Source of the DNA: Jeongeupia sp. USM3
Lineage (GTDB): Bacteria > Pseudomonadota > Gammaproteobacteria > Burkholderiales > Chitinibacteraceae
Assembly: GCF_001808185.1 (NCBI RefSeq)
Contig: NZ_CP017668.1
Span: forward strand, 3,100,001-3,164,000
Length of the DNA: 64,000 nt
Direction: 5' to 3'
Made by a program: the position numbers and the translations under genes. Of the stretch, positions 33,284-40,562 are shown one piece after another; position 1 is the first letter of the stretch; each line of letters opens with the position of its first letter. Below the pieces are notes generated by a model. That model ran no database searches and was not told the origin of the DNA. It saw nothing but the letters and a program-made list of their open reading frames with translations.

Positions 33284-33474
33284 ATTTCGGATGCTCGACA
33301 GCATTGAGTCTTCCCAGTCTTTCAGCCACACCATAGCTTTGGGGTTCGCAAAAAAGTCCCTGATTGAGGTGGCGTATGTCTCGCCATCTTCAATATCTGA
33401 AGCCTCAAAGAAAGAAATTGCTTCTGCCACGCCAGGACCAACGAAGAACATGGGTTCTAGCTCACCAATATCCA
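33278..33474 (-). pseudogene. Cassette 3 gene, C-terminal part, cut by IS3-family element
   Basis: Reads DIGELEPMFFVGPGVAEAIS, then FFEASDIEDGETYATSIRDF and FANPKAMVWLKDWEDSMLSS IRNA. It completes the gene that starts at 35,029: removing the IS and one CCA restores CQADHLNMDIGELEPMF and a 170-residue protein. Unknown family; acidic, probably cytoplasmic. Confidence 0.85.
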
Positions 33475-33539
33475 TGTAGTGGTCTACTAAACCCGGACAC
33501 CCATTTAAGGCGAGAATGCTCGCCATGAAGAGGTGCCTG

Positions 33540-33848
33540 ATGACCAAACAACGCCGTTCGTTTTCCCCCGACTTCAAGCGCAAGGCCGCGGCTCTGGTGC
33601 TCGACCAAGGGTACAGCCACGTCGAGGCCTGCCGCTCGGTCGGCGTCGCCGAATCGGTGCTGCGTCGCTGGGTTCAGCAGCTGCAACAGGAACGTCAGGG
33701 CATCACGCCTCAGAGCAAGGCCATGACGACGGAGCAGCAGCACATCCAGGCGCTGGAGGCACGTATCGATCGCCTTGAGCGCGAGAAGGCCATTTTAAAA
33801 AAGGCTACCGCGCTCTTGATGTCGGAAGGGATCGAACGTACGCGCTGA
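33540..33848 (+). CDS. IS3-family transposase OrfA
   Basis: 102 residues from ATG 33,540, with GAGGTG upstream. Helix-turn-helix of IS3 type: KQRRSFSPDFKRKAAALVLD, then GYSHVEACRSVGVAESVLRR WV, followed by a leucine-zipper coiled coil (IQALEARIDRLEREKAILKK). The A6G run at 33,797-33,803 is a slippery site; a -1 shift there joins it in frame with OrfB as KKGYRALDVGRDRTYALIEQ. Confidence 0.92.
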   Translation: MTKQRRSFSPDFKRKAAALVLDQGYSHVEACRSVGVAESVLRRWVQQLQQERQGITPQSKAMTTEQQHIQALEARIDRLEREKAILKKATALLMSEGIERTR

Positions 33849-33880
33849 TCGAGCAGATCGGCCGGGATGAACCGCTAGCC

Positions 33881-34702
33881 TTGCTCTGTACGCTGTTCGA
33901 GCTGCCGAGATCCTGCCTGTATGCTTATCGAGCACGCTGCCAACGCGTAGATACCGAACGCCACGCGCAACGTCGCCGGGTGCATGAACTGTTTGTCGAG
34001 AGCCGCAGTTCAGCGGGCAGCCGCAGCATCATGGGCATGCTGCGCGAGCAAGGCATGACGCTGGGACGGTTCAAGATCAGCCGCTTGATGGCGGAGCTGG
34101 GACTGATCTGCAAGCAACCGGGTGCGCATGCCTACAAGCGGGCCACGGTGGAGCGGATCGACATTCCGAACCGCCTGGACCGGCGTTTCGTGGTGGACGG
34201 GCCGAATCAGGTCTGGTGCGGCGATATTACTTATGTCTGGGTGCAAGGTGGCTGGCATTACCTAGCGGCGGTGCTGGACCTGTTTACGCGCCGTGTGGTC
34301 GGTTGGGCGTTCTCATCTCGGCCGGACGCAGAGTTGGTGGTGCAAGCGCTCGAGATGGCCTACGAACAACGTGGCCGGCCGCAAGGTCTGCTGTTTCACT
34401 CCGACCAGGGTGGCCAGTACGCCAGTCGCAAGTTCCGCCAGCGGCTGTGGCGCTACCGGATTGGGCAGAGCATGAGCCGACGCGGAAACTGTTGGGATAA
34501 CGCGCCGATGGAGCGGCTGTTCCGCAGCTTGAAGACGGAGTGGGTGCCACATGTGGGTTACATGACGGCGCAGGAAGCGCGCCGGGACATCAGTCATTAC
34601 CTGATGCATCGGTACAACTGGCTGCGGCCGCATCAGTTCAATGACGGACTGGCGCCGGCCGTGGCGGAAGAAAAGCTTAACGCAGTGTCCGGAATGAGTT
34701 GA
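33881..34702 (+). CDS. IS3-family transposase OrfB (DDE catalytic part)
   Basis: 273 residues when counted from 33,881, but probably made as an OrfAB fusion by -1 frameshifting in orfA, since the frame is open further upstream. HTH_21 domain (QRRRVHELFVESRSSAGSRS; MLREQGMTLGRFKISRLMAE) then the rve/DDE core: Asp in VWCGDITYVWVQGGWHYLAA, Asp in LLFHSDQGGQYASRKFRQRL, and Glu in NAPMERLFRSLKTEW. All three catalytic residues are intact. Confidence 0.94.
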   Translation: MLCTLFELPRSCLYAYRARCQRVDTERHAQRRRVHELFVESRSSAGSRSIMGMLREQGMTLGRFKISRLMAELGLICKQPGAHAYKRATVERIDIPNRLDRRFVVDGPNQVWCGDITYVWVQGGWHYLAAVLDLFTRRVVGWAFSSRPDAELVVQALEMAYEQRGRPQGLLFHSDQGGQYASRKFRQRLWRYRIGQSMSRRGNCWDNAPMERLFRSLKTEWVPHVGYMTAQEARRDISHYLMHRYNWLRPHQFNDGLAPAVAEEKLNAVSGMS

Positions 34703-34710
34703 CCACTACA

Positions 34711-35029
34711 CCATGTTTAGATGATCCGCTTGGCACAGAAGGGGCAAGTCTTCGGTCCTTCCCATGCGGTAGATCAGAAACGCACACTGAAAGATACCTT
34801 CAGAGAAGGTGCCGTCGTCGGTCGCCTTTCCGTCCCAGAGAGCATTTCGAAACTCGATTTCCCTCAGAAAAGATTCCCTGATGATTTCGCAAAACGGCAA
34901 ACCACGTTGCTCTAAGAGAATTTTGTAGAAGACTTGTCTGCCTTCTGGCATGCCAAGGACGGCCTTGATCTCAGAGGTAAGCGTAACGCCGTTTTGTTGG
35001 AAGTTTGCGAGAGCTTGCTCAGCATTCAT
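34711..35029 (-). pseudogene. Cassette 3 gene, N-terminal part, cut by IS3-family element
   Basis: Begins MNAEQALANFQQNGVTLTSE, then IKAVLGMPEGRQVFYKILLE and EIEFRNALWDGKATDDGTFS; the last native residues are CQADHLNM, after which IS sequence adds Val and a stop. The start is 10 bp from the first core of attC2, as normal for a cassette. The remainder lies at 33,278-33,474. Function unknown. Confidence 0.85.
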
Positions 35030-35038
35030 ACGGGCTAT

Positions 35039-35099
35039 GCCTAACGTTTGAATTAACGGGCGGGCGTTAGCCCGTCCCGGTTGAATGAAGTGTTAGGAT
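35039..35099 (-). other. attC site of cassette 2
   Basis: 61 bp. On the minus strand: ATCCTAACACTTCATTCAAC near one end and TTAATTCAAACGTTAGGC at the other, with the inner arms CGGGACGGGC / GCCCGCCCG forming a stem. This is the classic 59-base-element layout of mobile-integron cassettes. The cassette gene's TGA overlaps the outer edge. Confidence 0.9.
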
Positions 35100-35473
35100 C
35101 AAAAGTAGCCCATGCAACCCCAACCTTGCGGAAATGTATAAGTGCAAGAATTAATGCCGGGCCTGTAATATTTGAAAGATAGTTCATAAACCTTTCCTTT
35201 TGAGAAGTACTTAAGGGAGGTGTTGTGTTTTTCGCTCGAAATATCTGGTAGTTTCGCAAGGTATCGTGGAATAAGAGCTTCTAAGTCGGTTGGATATGAG
35301 CCATTATCTGCGTGAAATTTCTCAAGTGCTTGAATCAGGACGGGGAGATTTTTGAACGCTTTCAAAGAAGCTTCTCCTTCTCCCGGAGGTTCTTGCCAAG
35401 GGTTCATAGGGCTGAACCAGACAGCGATAAAAATAGCTACTGCACATACCGCAAAGGCTATGAGCCAACGCAT
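35099..35473 (-). CDS. Integron cassette 2: membrane-anchored pseudopilin-like protein
   Basis: 124 residues. One N-terminal membrane helix (LIAFAVCAVAIFIAVWF), then a segment LIQALEKFHADNGSYPTDLE, which is the sequence found after the helix in type II secretion pseudopilins, and a C-terminal beta-rich part with two Cys pairs possible (NSCTYTFPQGWGCMGYF). The N-terminal prepilin cleavage motif is absent, so it is not a classical pseudopilin. Located entirely between attC1 and attC2 with hardly any non-coding bases, like most cassette genes. Function unknown. Confidence 0.75.
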   Translation of the reverse strand: MRWLIAFAVCAVAIFIAVWFSPMNPWQEPPGEGEASLKAFKNLPVLIQALEKFHADNGSYPTDLEALIPRYLAKLPDISSEKHNTSLKYFSKGKVYELSFKYYRPGINSCTYTFPQGWGCMGYF

Positions 35474-35480
35474 GCGTTGA

Positions 35481-35557
35481 TCCTAACGTTTGGTTAAGGG
35501 GCCGGCTTTAGCCGGTCCCGAGTGAGCGAAGCGAACGACTTGAACCATTTGTTAGGT
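35481..35557 (-). other. attC site of cassette 1
   Basis: 77 bp. Minus strand: ACCTAACAAATGGTTCAAGT at one end and CTTAACCAAACGTTAGGA at the other; arms CGGGACCGGCT / AGCCGGCCC fold. The stop of the cassette 1 gene (TAA) lies inside the first core site. Confidence 0.9.
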
Positions 35558-36052
35558 TTCCTCCCGGACCTCAGGTACTAGCTCGTGGAGCTTTGCATTA
35601 ATTGAGTGGCTGATTTTGCTAATTGGGAGGCGAACACTCTTAAGCTCGGAAGCTGACATGCGCATAGGTGGCAGTGCTTCAATTGCGCTGGGTTTGTCAT
35701 TAAAAAATATTGGCCTAACTTTTCTCTCGATGAGGTCGGTGTGTGCATAGATTTTGTTTCTTAGAGAGAGCAGCGATGAGTGAAGATCCTTTTCTTCAGG
35801 CGTCAGATTTTGTAGGAGTTTTGCTGGAAACCTAGGATATCCCCTGCTTTCTGTGAATGGTCGACCATACGCCACAACCATAGCTGTCATATACGCGCCT
35901 TGATGCAGGTAGCTTTGCCAGCGAGCTTCCCATGGCTCAAAATGTAAGGCTTTGTCTAGTAGATGCTGTGCAAAGAATGCCGCCTGACTTAAGTCCTGCT
36001 GTGAGACATATAGAATCTGGTAAGTAAGGAGCACGTTCTTTTGGCGCGACAT
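35552..36052 (-). CDS. Integron cassette 1 protein, unknown function (166 aa)
   Basis: From ATG 36,052, 14 bp inside the attI/cassette junction, with GGAAG just upstream. Sequence MSRQKNVLLTYQILYVSQQD, then SQAAFFAQHLLDKALHFEPW, AAYGR-type segment VVAYGRPFTESRGYPRFPA, and a helical LSLRNKIYAHTDLIERKVRP. The R-N-x-x-x-A-H motif recalls HEPN-like domains (R-x4-6-H), found in RNases and toxin systems; this is a suggestion only. First cassette after attI, so it is closest to any cassette promoter. Confidence 0.75.
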   Translation of the reverse strand: MSRQKNVLLTYQILYVSQQDLSQAAFFAQHLLDKALHFEPWEARWQSYLHQGAYMTAMVVAYGRPFTESRGYPRFPAKLLQNLTPEEKDLHSSLLSLRNKIYAHTDLIERKVRPIFFNDKPSAIEALPPMRMSASELKSVRLPISKISHSINAKLHELVPEVREET

Positions 36053-36064
36053 GGCTTCCAAAAA

Positions 36065-36100
36065 ACCTAACGTGGTGTATGCACCATGGTGCATAAAAAA
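36065..36100 (-). other. attI site region with 18-bp palindrome
   Basis: The recombination core reads GTTAGG on the minus strand (36,066-36,071) at the border with cassette 1. Directly beside it is the perfect palindrome TATGCACCATGGTGCATA (36,078-36,095), which may be an integrase-binding or fold-back feature. Confidence 0.75.
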
Positions 36101-36112
36101 ATATCGCGACAA

Positions 36113-36128
36113 CTGTCGGATAACACAG
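36113..36128 (+). promoter_or_regulatory. LexA (SOS) box upstream of intI
   Basis: CTGTCGGATAACACAG fits CTGT-N8-ACAG exactly. It lies 84 bp before the intI start, between attI and the gene. Integron integrases are known to be under SOS control in several proteobacteria. Confidence 0.75.
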
Positions 36129-36211
36129 CCGACAGTCGGCATCTCTGGTGCTTTTGAAGAACGAATGTTCTATATCTTCCAGCAAGGATACGCTCTGTCG
36201 GGAGATTGGCC

Positions 36212-37219
36212 ATGTATTTGGACATGTCGGATAACTCTGCAAACACACCGCGACCGCGCTTGCTCGTGCAGGTGAGGGATTGCCTGCGCTACCGTCATTA
36301 CAGTCTGCGAACCGAGAAAGCTTACATCTACTGGATAAAATACTTTATCAGGTTTAGCGGGTTACGCCATCCGCAGGAAATGGGGCGACAGGAGCTGGTG
36401 TGTTTTCTGACTCACTTGGCCGTGGAGCGCGACGTGTCGGCGTCGACGCAAAACCAGGCGCTGTCGGCTTTGCTGTTTCTGTACAAGACGGTTCTGGAAG
36501 TCGATCTGCCTTGGCTTGAAGGCTTTGAGAGGCCGAAACGGCCGGCGCACTTGCCGACGGTACTGGGCGTGGCCGAGGTGGAGCGCTTGCTGGCGCAGAT
36601 GCAGGGCACGACGGCGCTGGTGGCGCGCCTGCTCTATGGCACCGGGATGCGGGTGCTGGAGGCCTTGCGTTTGCGTGTCAAGGATGTGGATTTCGAGCGC
36701 GGGCTGGTGGTGGTGCGCGATGGCAAAGGCAACAAGGACCGGGTGACCATGCTGCCCCGGTGTCTGGAGGCGCCGCTGAAGGCCCATCTGCTTGCGGTTC
36801 AGGCGCAGTTTCAGGCCGATCTGGCGACCGGGCGGGCCGGCGTGGCGCTGCCGCATGCCTTGGCGCGCAAGTATCCTGCGGCAGAACGGCAGTGGGGGTG
36901 GCAGTACGTGTTTCCCGCCGCCGGTTTTTCGGTCGACCCCTTGTCCGGGGCGGTGCGTCGGCATCATCTCGATCCGAAGCAATTGCAGCGGGCCATCCGC
37001 AAGGCGGCGCAGGCCGTTGCGCTGGTCAAGCCGGTTTCGCCACACACGCTGCGCCATTCGTTCGCCACGCATCTGTTGCAGTCGGGCGGCGATATCCGCA
37101 CCGTGCAAGAGTTGCTGGGCCACAAGGATGTCTCGACCACGCAGATCTACACGCATGTGCTGGACCGGGGCGGGGTGGGCGCGGTCAGTCCGCTGGATCG
37201 GCTACCGCAGCACGGGTGA
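36212..37219 (+). CDS. intI: Integron integrase IntI
   Basis: 335 residues from ATG 36,212 (GGAGA six bases upstream). Tyrosine recombinase with the catalytic set Arg in LLYGTGMRVLEALRLRVKDV, Lys in VVRDGKGNKDRVTMLP, His-x-x-Arg in SPHTLRHSFATHLLQSGGDI, His in LLGHKDVSTTQIYTH and Tyr in that last motif. The IntI-specific insertion is present (AERQWGWQYVFPAAGFSVDP), which separates it from XerC/D. It recombines attC with attI in a single-strand mechanism. Intact, so the array may still be active. Confidence 0.96.
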   Translation: MYLDMSDNSANTPRPRLLVQVRDCLRYRHYSLRTEKAYIYWIKYFIRFSGLRHPQEMGRQELVCFLTHLAVERDVSASTQNQALSALLFLYKTVLEVDLPWLEGFERPKRPAHLPTVLGVAEVERLLAQMQGTTALVARLLYGTGMRVLEALRLRVKDVDFERGLVVVRDGKGNKDRVTMLPRCLEAPLKAHLLAVQAQFQADLATGRAGVALPHALARKYPAAERQWGWQYVFPAAGFSVDPLSGAVRRHHLDPKQLQRAIRKAAQAVALVKPVSPHTLRHSFATHLLQSGGDIRTVQELLGHKDVSTTQIYTHVLDRGGVGAVSPLDRLPQHG

Positions 37220-37227
37220 CGCGGCGC

Positions 37228-38091
37228 TCAGCCGGCGCAGGCCGCTTCGACGGCTTTCGGATCGGTGACGAAGCGGTTGCCGTTGCCCTGGATCGCGGCA
37301 ATGCGCCGGTCGCGGGCGGTTTCCCAGCCGTCGACGGCATAGGCCCTGGCCCAGGCGCACATCAGCTGTTTCTCTTGCCGGCTCATCGTCAGGCCGTAGC
37401 GCTCGTACATGTACAGGTAGGTGCGTCCGATGCGGCCGCGGACTTCCTCGCGCGGCTGGGCGCGGCGCTGCTGGAAGTCGACGATGGTCTGGCACTGGCC
37501 GTACATCGCTACCGGATTGCGCGTCCACGCGCCGTAGCCGAAGTTGCTGCGGTCGCCATTGACCTCGCCGACCGAGGGCACCAGGTTGACGAGATCACCC
37601 TCGGCGGTCTGGAACACCGGATCGCTGCCGGCGCACTGCTTGCGGCCACCCTGCTGCCAGCACTGGCGCTGGTGGCCGAGGTTCCACGCCGGAACGATGT
37701 GCTCCCACTCGATCCGTGCCGCGCGTTCCGGGTTCTTGCGCGGTTTGAAGCCGCACGAGGCCCAGTCGACCTGCTTGCCGGCGTAATCGCAGCCGCAGTA
37801 GAACTCCTCGCGCAGCTCGCCGGTGAAGATGCGCGGCAGCACGCGCTTGGCGTTGGCGAAATCTCGGTGGCCGACATCGCTTGGCCGCGTGACCAGCGGC
37901 ATCGCGCCGGTATCGGACGAATCGGCCGGTGGCGATTGCAGCAGCCGGTCGCCGAGCTGGGCGAGCGCCTTGGTCACCTCGTGGCGGGCGATTTTCTGCA
38001 GCTCTTGCTGGATGTCTTTGGGAAGGTCGTCGCCGCAGCCGGTAAGGCCGACGGCGAGCAGGGCTGGGAGCAGGTAACGCATCGGCGGCAT
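37228..38091 (-). CDS. endA: Endonuclease I family lipoprotein
   Basis: 287 residues. Lipobox LLPALLAVGLTGC near the N-terminus (E. coli EndA is periplasmic with a normal signal peptide; here a Cys-anchored form). Endonuclease I core: EFYCGCDYAGKQVDWASCGF, the beta-beta-alpha metal His in RIEWEHIVPAWNLGHQRQCW, then GDLVNLVPSVGEVNGDRSNF with the conserved Asn, and YERYGLTMSRQEKQLMCAWA. Degrades double-stranded DNA without sequence preference. An ATG three codons later (38,082) is also possible. Convergent with intI. Confidence 0.9.
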   Translation of the reverse strand: MPPMRYLLPALLAVGLTGCGDDLPKDIQQELQKIARHEVTKALAQLGDRLLQSPPADSSDTGAMPLVTRPSDVGHRDFANAKRVLPRIFTGELREEFYCGCDYAGKQVDWASCGFKPRKNPERAARIEWEHIVPAWNLGHQRQCWQQGGRKQCAGSDPVFQTAEGDLVNLVPSVGEVNGDRSNFGYGAWTRNPVAMYGQCQTIVDFQQRRAQPREEVRGRIGRTYLYMYERYGLTMSRQEKQLMCAWARAYAVDGWETARDRRIAAIQGNGNRFVTDPKAVEAACAG

Positions 38092-38211
38092 TCTTGCCGC
38101 CGATGCGCCGGCTTGCCATGTGAATAAGCCCTTGTCAGCCGGCGGGGCCTTTGCTCCGCGGCACGGCAGGGCCTGGGGCGGTTAACGCCTCAAGGGCTGC
38201 CGGGTGCGAAT

Positions 38212-38334
38212 CCTGTGCAGCGGTGCCGGCAAGGCGTATGAAACGTCCCACGGGGGCTCCCTGCGGTCGCAACAGTACGAGTCGTACGGCCAGTGAGTAC
38301 AACGCAGCCGGCAGGGTTTTGCTGGCTGCGATTA
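38212..38334 (+). repeat. Dispersed palindromic repeat, copy C
   Basis: Contains GCAAGGCGTATGAAACG, GTGAGTACAACGCAGCC and GGCAGGGTTTTGCTGGC shared with copy B, plus an inserted module CCCACGGGGGCTCCCTGCGG. Ends at the guaC stop codon. Related sequence may begin at 38,172. Confidence 0.7.
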
Positions 38335-39288
38335 GACGCGGACCATCGGCGTGCCCTTCAGCGCGGAGACGTCGCGGCCGCCGGCGTAGCTGATCGACGA
38401 CTGCAGGTCTTCCTGCAGCTCGACCAGCAGCTTTTCGATGCTGCCCTTGTACGGCACGAGGATCTTCTTGCCTTCGACGTTCACGTACGCGCCCTTGTTG
38501 TGCTCGGACGCGCTGCCGAAGTATTCCTTGTAATGCTTGCCGTCGATCTCGATCAGCCCGCCGGCCGATTCGTCGTAGCCGGCGAACAGCGAGCCGGCCA
38601 TCACCATTGCCGCACCGCAGGCGAGCGCCTTGGCGATGTCGCCGTGCTCGCTGATGCCGCCGTCGGCAATCACCGGCACCTTGACCGCGGCGGCGCAGTC
38701 GAGCGTCGTCGACACCATCGGCCGGTGGAAGCCGGTCTTGTTCTTGGTGATGCAGACGCGGCCGCCGGCGATGCCGGCCTTGATCGCGTCGCAGCCCCAG
38801 CTTTCCAGATCACGCGCGGCTTCCGGCGTGGCGATGTTGCCGCCGATCAGGAAGCTGTCCGGAAACAGCTTCTTCACGTGGCCGATCATCCGCTCGGCCT
38901 TCACGCACCAGGCATTGGCGATGTCGAGCGTGATGTACTCGGGCTTGACGCTGGCGGCGCGCAGCTCGTCGAGCTGGGCGTAGGTGTCGTCGTTGACGCC
39001 GATCGAGATCGACGCGAACAGCCCTTCGTCGTGCATGCGGCGGCAGAACGCCACCGGGTCGACGTTGAAGCGGTGCATCGTGTAGAACCAGCCGCGGCTG
39101 GCGAAATGGCGGCAGGTTGCCTCGTTGATCACGCTCTTCATGTTCGATGCGTAGACCGGCATCGTGAAGCGGCGCGGGCCGAACTGGACCGAGGTATCGC
39201 ACTCCTTGCGGCTGTCGACGACGGTTTTCTGCGGCACGAGGTAGACGTCGCCGTAGTTCAGTTCGGGGGTGATGGTGACGATGGACAT
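38332..39288 (-). CDS. guaC: GMP reductase
   Basis: 318 residues from ATG 39,288 (GAGAGGAA upstream). IMPDH/GMPR barrel: YGDVYLVPQKTVVDSRKECD, then SNMKSVINEATCRHFASRGW, the catalytic-loop GIAGGRVCITKNKTGFHRPM, VIADGGISEHGDIAKALACG and the C-terminal VELQEDLQSSISYAGGRDVS. Reduces GMP to IMP with NADPH, feeding guanine nucleotides back to the purine branch. The active-site Cys is present. A strong hairpin lies upstream. Confidence 0.93.
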   Translation of the reverse strand: MSIVTITPELNYGDVYLVPQKTVVDSRKECDTSVQFGPRRFTMPVYASNMKSVINEATCRHFASRGWFYTMHRFNVDPVAFCRRMHDEGLFASISIGVNDDTYAQLDELRAASVKPEYITLDIANAWCVKAERMIGHVKKLFPDSFLIGGNIATPEAARDLESWGCDAIKAGIAGGRVCITKNKTGFHRPMVSTTLDCAAAVKVPVIADGGISEHGDIAKALACGAAMVMAGSLFAGYDESAGGLIEIDGKHYKEYFGSASEHNKGAYVNVEGKKILVPYKGSIEKLLVELQEDLQSSISYAGGRDVSALKGTPMVRV

Positions 39289-39395
39289 CGGGTGTATTCC
39301 TCTCCGTTGGCATGTGCCGGGTGTGCGCCGGCCCCGCACGCCGAAACGAAGTTCGAGCGCGCAGACTGCGTGTTGAAAAAAACGGGGGCCCCAAT

Positions 39396-39427
39396 AAAAA
39401 CGGGAGCGGCGTGCCGCTCCCGTTTTT
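39396..39427. terminator. Bidirectional hairpin terminator
   Basis: Perfect 15-bp stem AAAAACGGGAGCGGC / GCCGCTCCCGTTTTT with a 2-bp loop, between guaC and the DUF2950 gene; it is likely to end the DUF3300-DUF2950 transcript on the minus strand. The 190 bp between it and DUF2950 (39,428-39,619) hold no gene. Confidence 0.75.
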
Positions 39428-39619
39428 CATAAAAAACTTGCAGAAATCCTTGCGCCATCAGCCACTTAGGGGCTGAGCACAACGGTTCAAATCTAGGCCG
39501 CATCGGCGCCGAAGTCAACCCTGTTCGGTGTGGGCCATGCACGTCGCTGACCCAGATCAAGGCCTGCGGACTGCGGGCCGCGCGGGCTGAACGGATACCT
39601 GCCGGAATGGTCGTCGCGG

Positions 39620-40546
39620 CTAGGGCACCGCCTTCCAGCTGCCGTCCGGGTCGAAGCGCGCCATCCGTTCGGCAACGCTGGCCGTGCTTGACCCGAGGTT
39701 TTTCTCGAAGACGGTTCCGTCTTGGTTGACGATGAAGGTCATCACGCCGGAAACGCCGTACTTTGCCGGCCAGGCGACAAGTGCGAAGCCGCCGAGCATT
39801 TTGCCCTGGGCCATGTAGTCGTATGCGCCGCCCTTGGCATTCGGCCCCTGGGCCGACAGGACCCTGTAGTAGTAACCGTGGTAGGGCGCGCCGGCCTGCT
39901 TCGCCGTCTTGCCGTAGCCATGCCGTGCCGCATCGGCGAACAGCGGGCCGAGCGGGCTGGCTTCGCCGGTTTCGCCGGCGGGCCAGTACAGGCCGTCGCG
40001 CTCGCCCTCGGTACTGACGATGCGCCGGGCGTAGTGCAGCAGGCCGGCCCGGTCCGGGTCACGGCGGAAGTATTCCTGCTGCGCATCGACATAGGCGAGT
40101 GCGGCCTGGATGGTGGCGTTCTCGTTCCGGCCGATCCGGCGGTTGATCAGTTCTTCGCGCCCCGCGGCCACGTCGAACTGCCATTGGCCCTTGAGCTTGC
40201 TCAGCGGAATCGGGAAGGGCCAGCGCTTGTCGCCGACCACCAGCGTCGCACGGTTGTCGGCGCCGATTTCGATTTCGTGATGTGCCTGGTAGGCGGTGGC
40301 GAACTGCTCCCGGTTGTACCGGTCGGCGACCGGATCGCCGGAGTCGATCAGCGGCCCGGCCTTGCTGCCGAGCACCTGCAGCATCGCCGCCTGCTTGCCC
40401 GACTGGACCGCGGCCTGCAGCGCCGCGGCGGCGGCGTCGGGCGTGGCGTAGCGGCCGGTTGCACCGGCGATCAGCGGTACGGCGAGCAGGGTCGCGGCTG
40501 CCAGCCAGGACGCCGGCCGCAATTTCAGGAAGTGTTTGGCAGGCAT
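39620..40546 (-). CDS. DUF2950 family secreted protein
   Basis: 308 residues from ATG 40,546, with signal peptide (ASWLAAATLLAVPLIAGA-TGR). Conserved features of the family are visible: YATPDAAAAALQAAVQSGKQ, EDVGAD-like IEIGADNRATLVVGDKRWPF, GREELINRRIGRNENATIQA, then LYWPAGETGEASPLGPLFAD and YYRVLSAQGPNAKGGAYDYM. Role unknown; periplasmic. It follows the DUF3300 gene by 16 bp, a pairing seen in many proteobacteria. Confidence 0.9.
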   Translation of the reverse strand: MPAKHFLKLRPASWLAAATLLAVPLIAGATGRYATPDAAAAALQAAVQSGKQAAMLQVLGSKAGPLIDSGDPVADRYNREQFATAYQAHHEIEIGADNRATLVVGDKRWPFPIPLSKLKGQWQFDVAAGREELINRRIGRNENATIQAALAYVDAQQEYFRRDPDRAGLLHYARRIVSTEGERDGLYWPAGETGEASPLGPLFADAARHGYGKTAKQAGAPYHGYYYRVLSAQGPNAKGGAYDYMAQGKMLGGFALVAWPAKYGVSGVMTFIVNQDGTVFEKNLGSSTASVAERMARFDPDGSWKAVP

Positions 40547-40562
40547 GGGTGCGGCTCTCCGG

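Larger units (their letters stand above)
33475..34710 (+). mobile_element. IS3-family insertion sequence (1,236 bp)
   Basis: Ends TGTAGTGGTC and GACCACTACA as inverted repeats, extended imperfectly over about 27 bp (both ends share CCGGACAC further in). Flanked by the 3-bp duplication CCA (33,472-33,474 and 34,711-34,713). Two overlapping genes with a probable -1 frameshift. Inserted in integron cassette 3. Only one copy is seen in this window. Confidence 0.93.
33191..37219. mobile_element. Chromosomal integron: intI, attI and three cassettes
   Basis: A divergent intI (36,212-37,219, plus strand) with attI at 36,065 and a cassette array read on the minus strand. Three attC sites were found: 35,481-35,557, 35,039-35,099 and 33,191-33,283. 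Cassette 3 is interrupted by an IS3-family element (33,475-34,710). There is no qacE/sul1 or Tn402 material, so it is not a class 1 clinical integron. It sits between the glyoxalase-fold gene and endA. Confidence 0.9.

Noticed and set aside
33191..37219. Class 1 clinical integron
   Set aside because: No qacE/sul1, no Tn402 tni genes and no resistance cassette; the integrase is of a chromosomal type.
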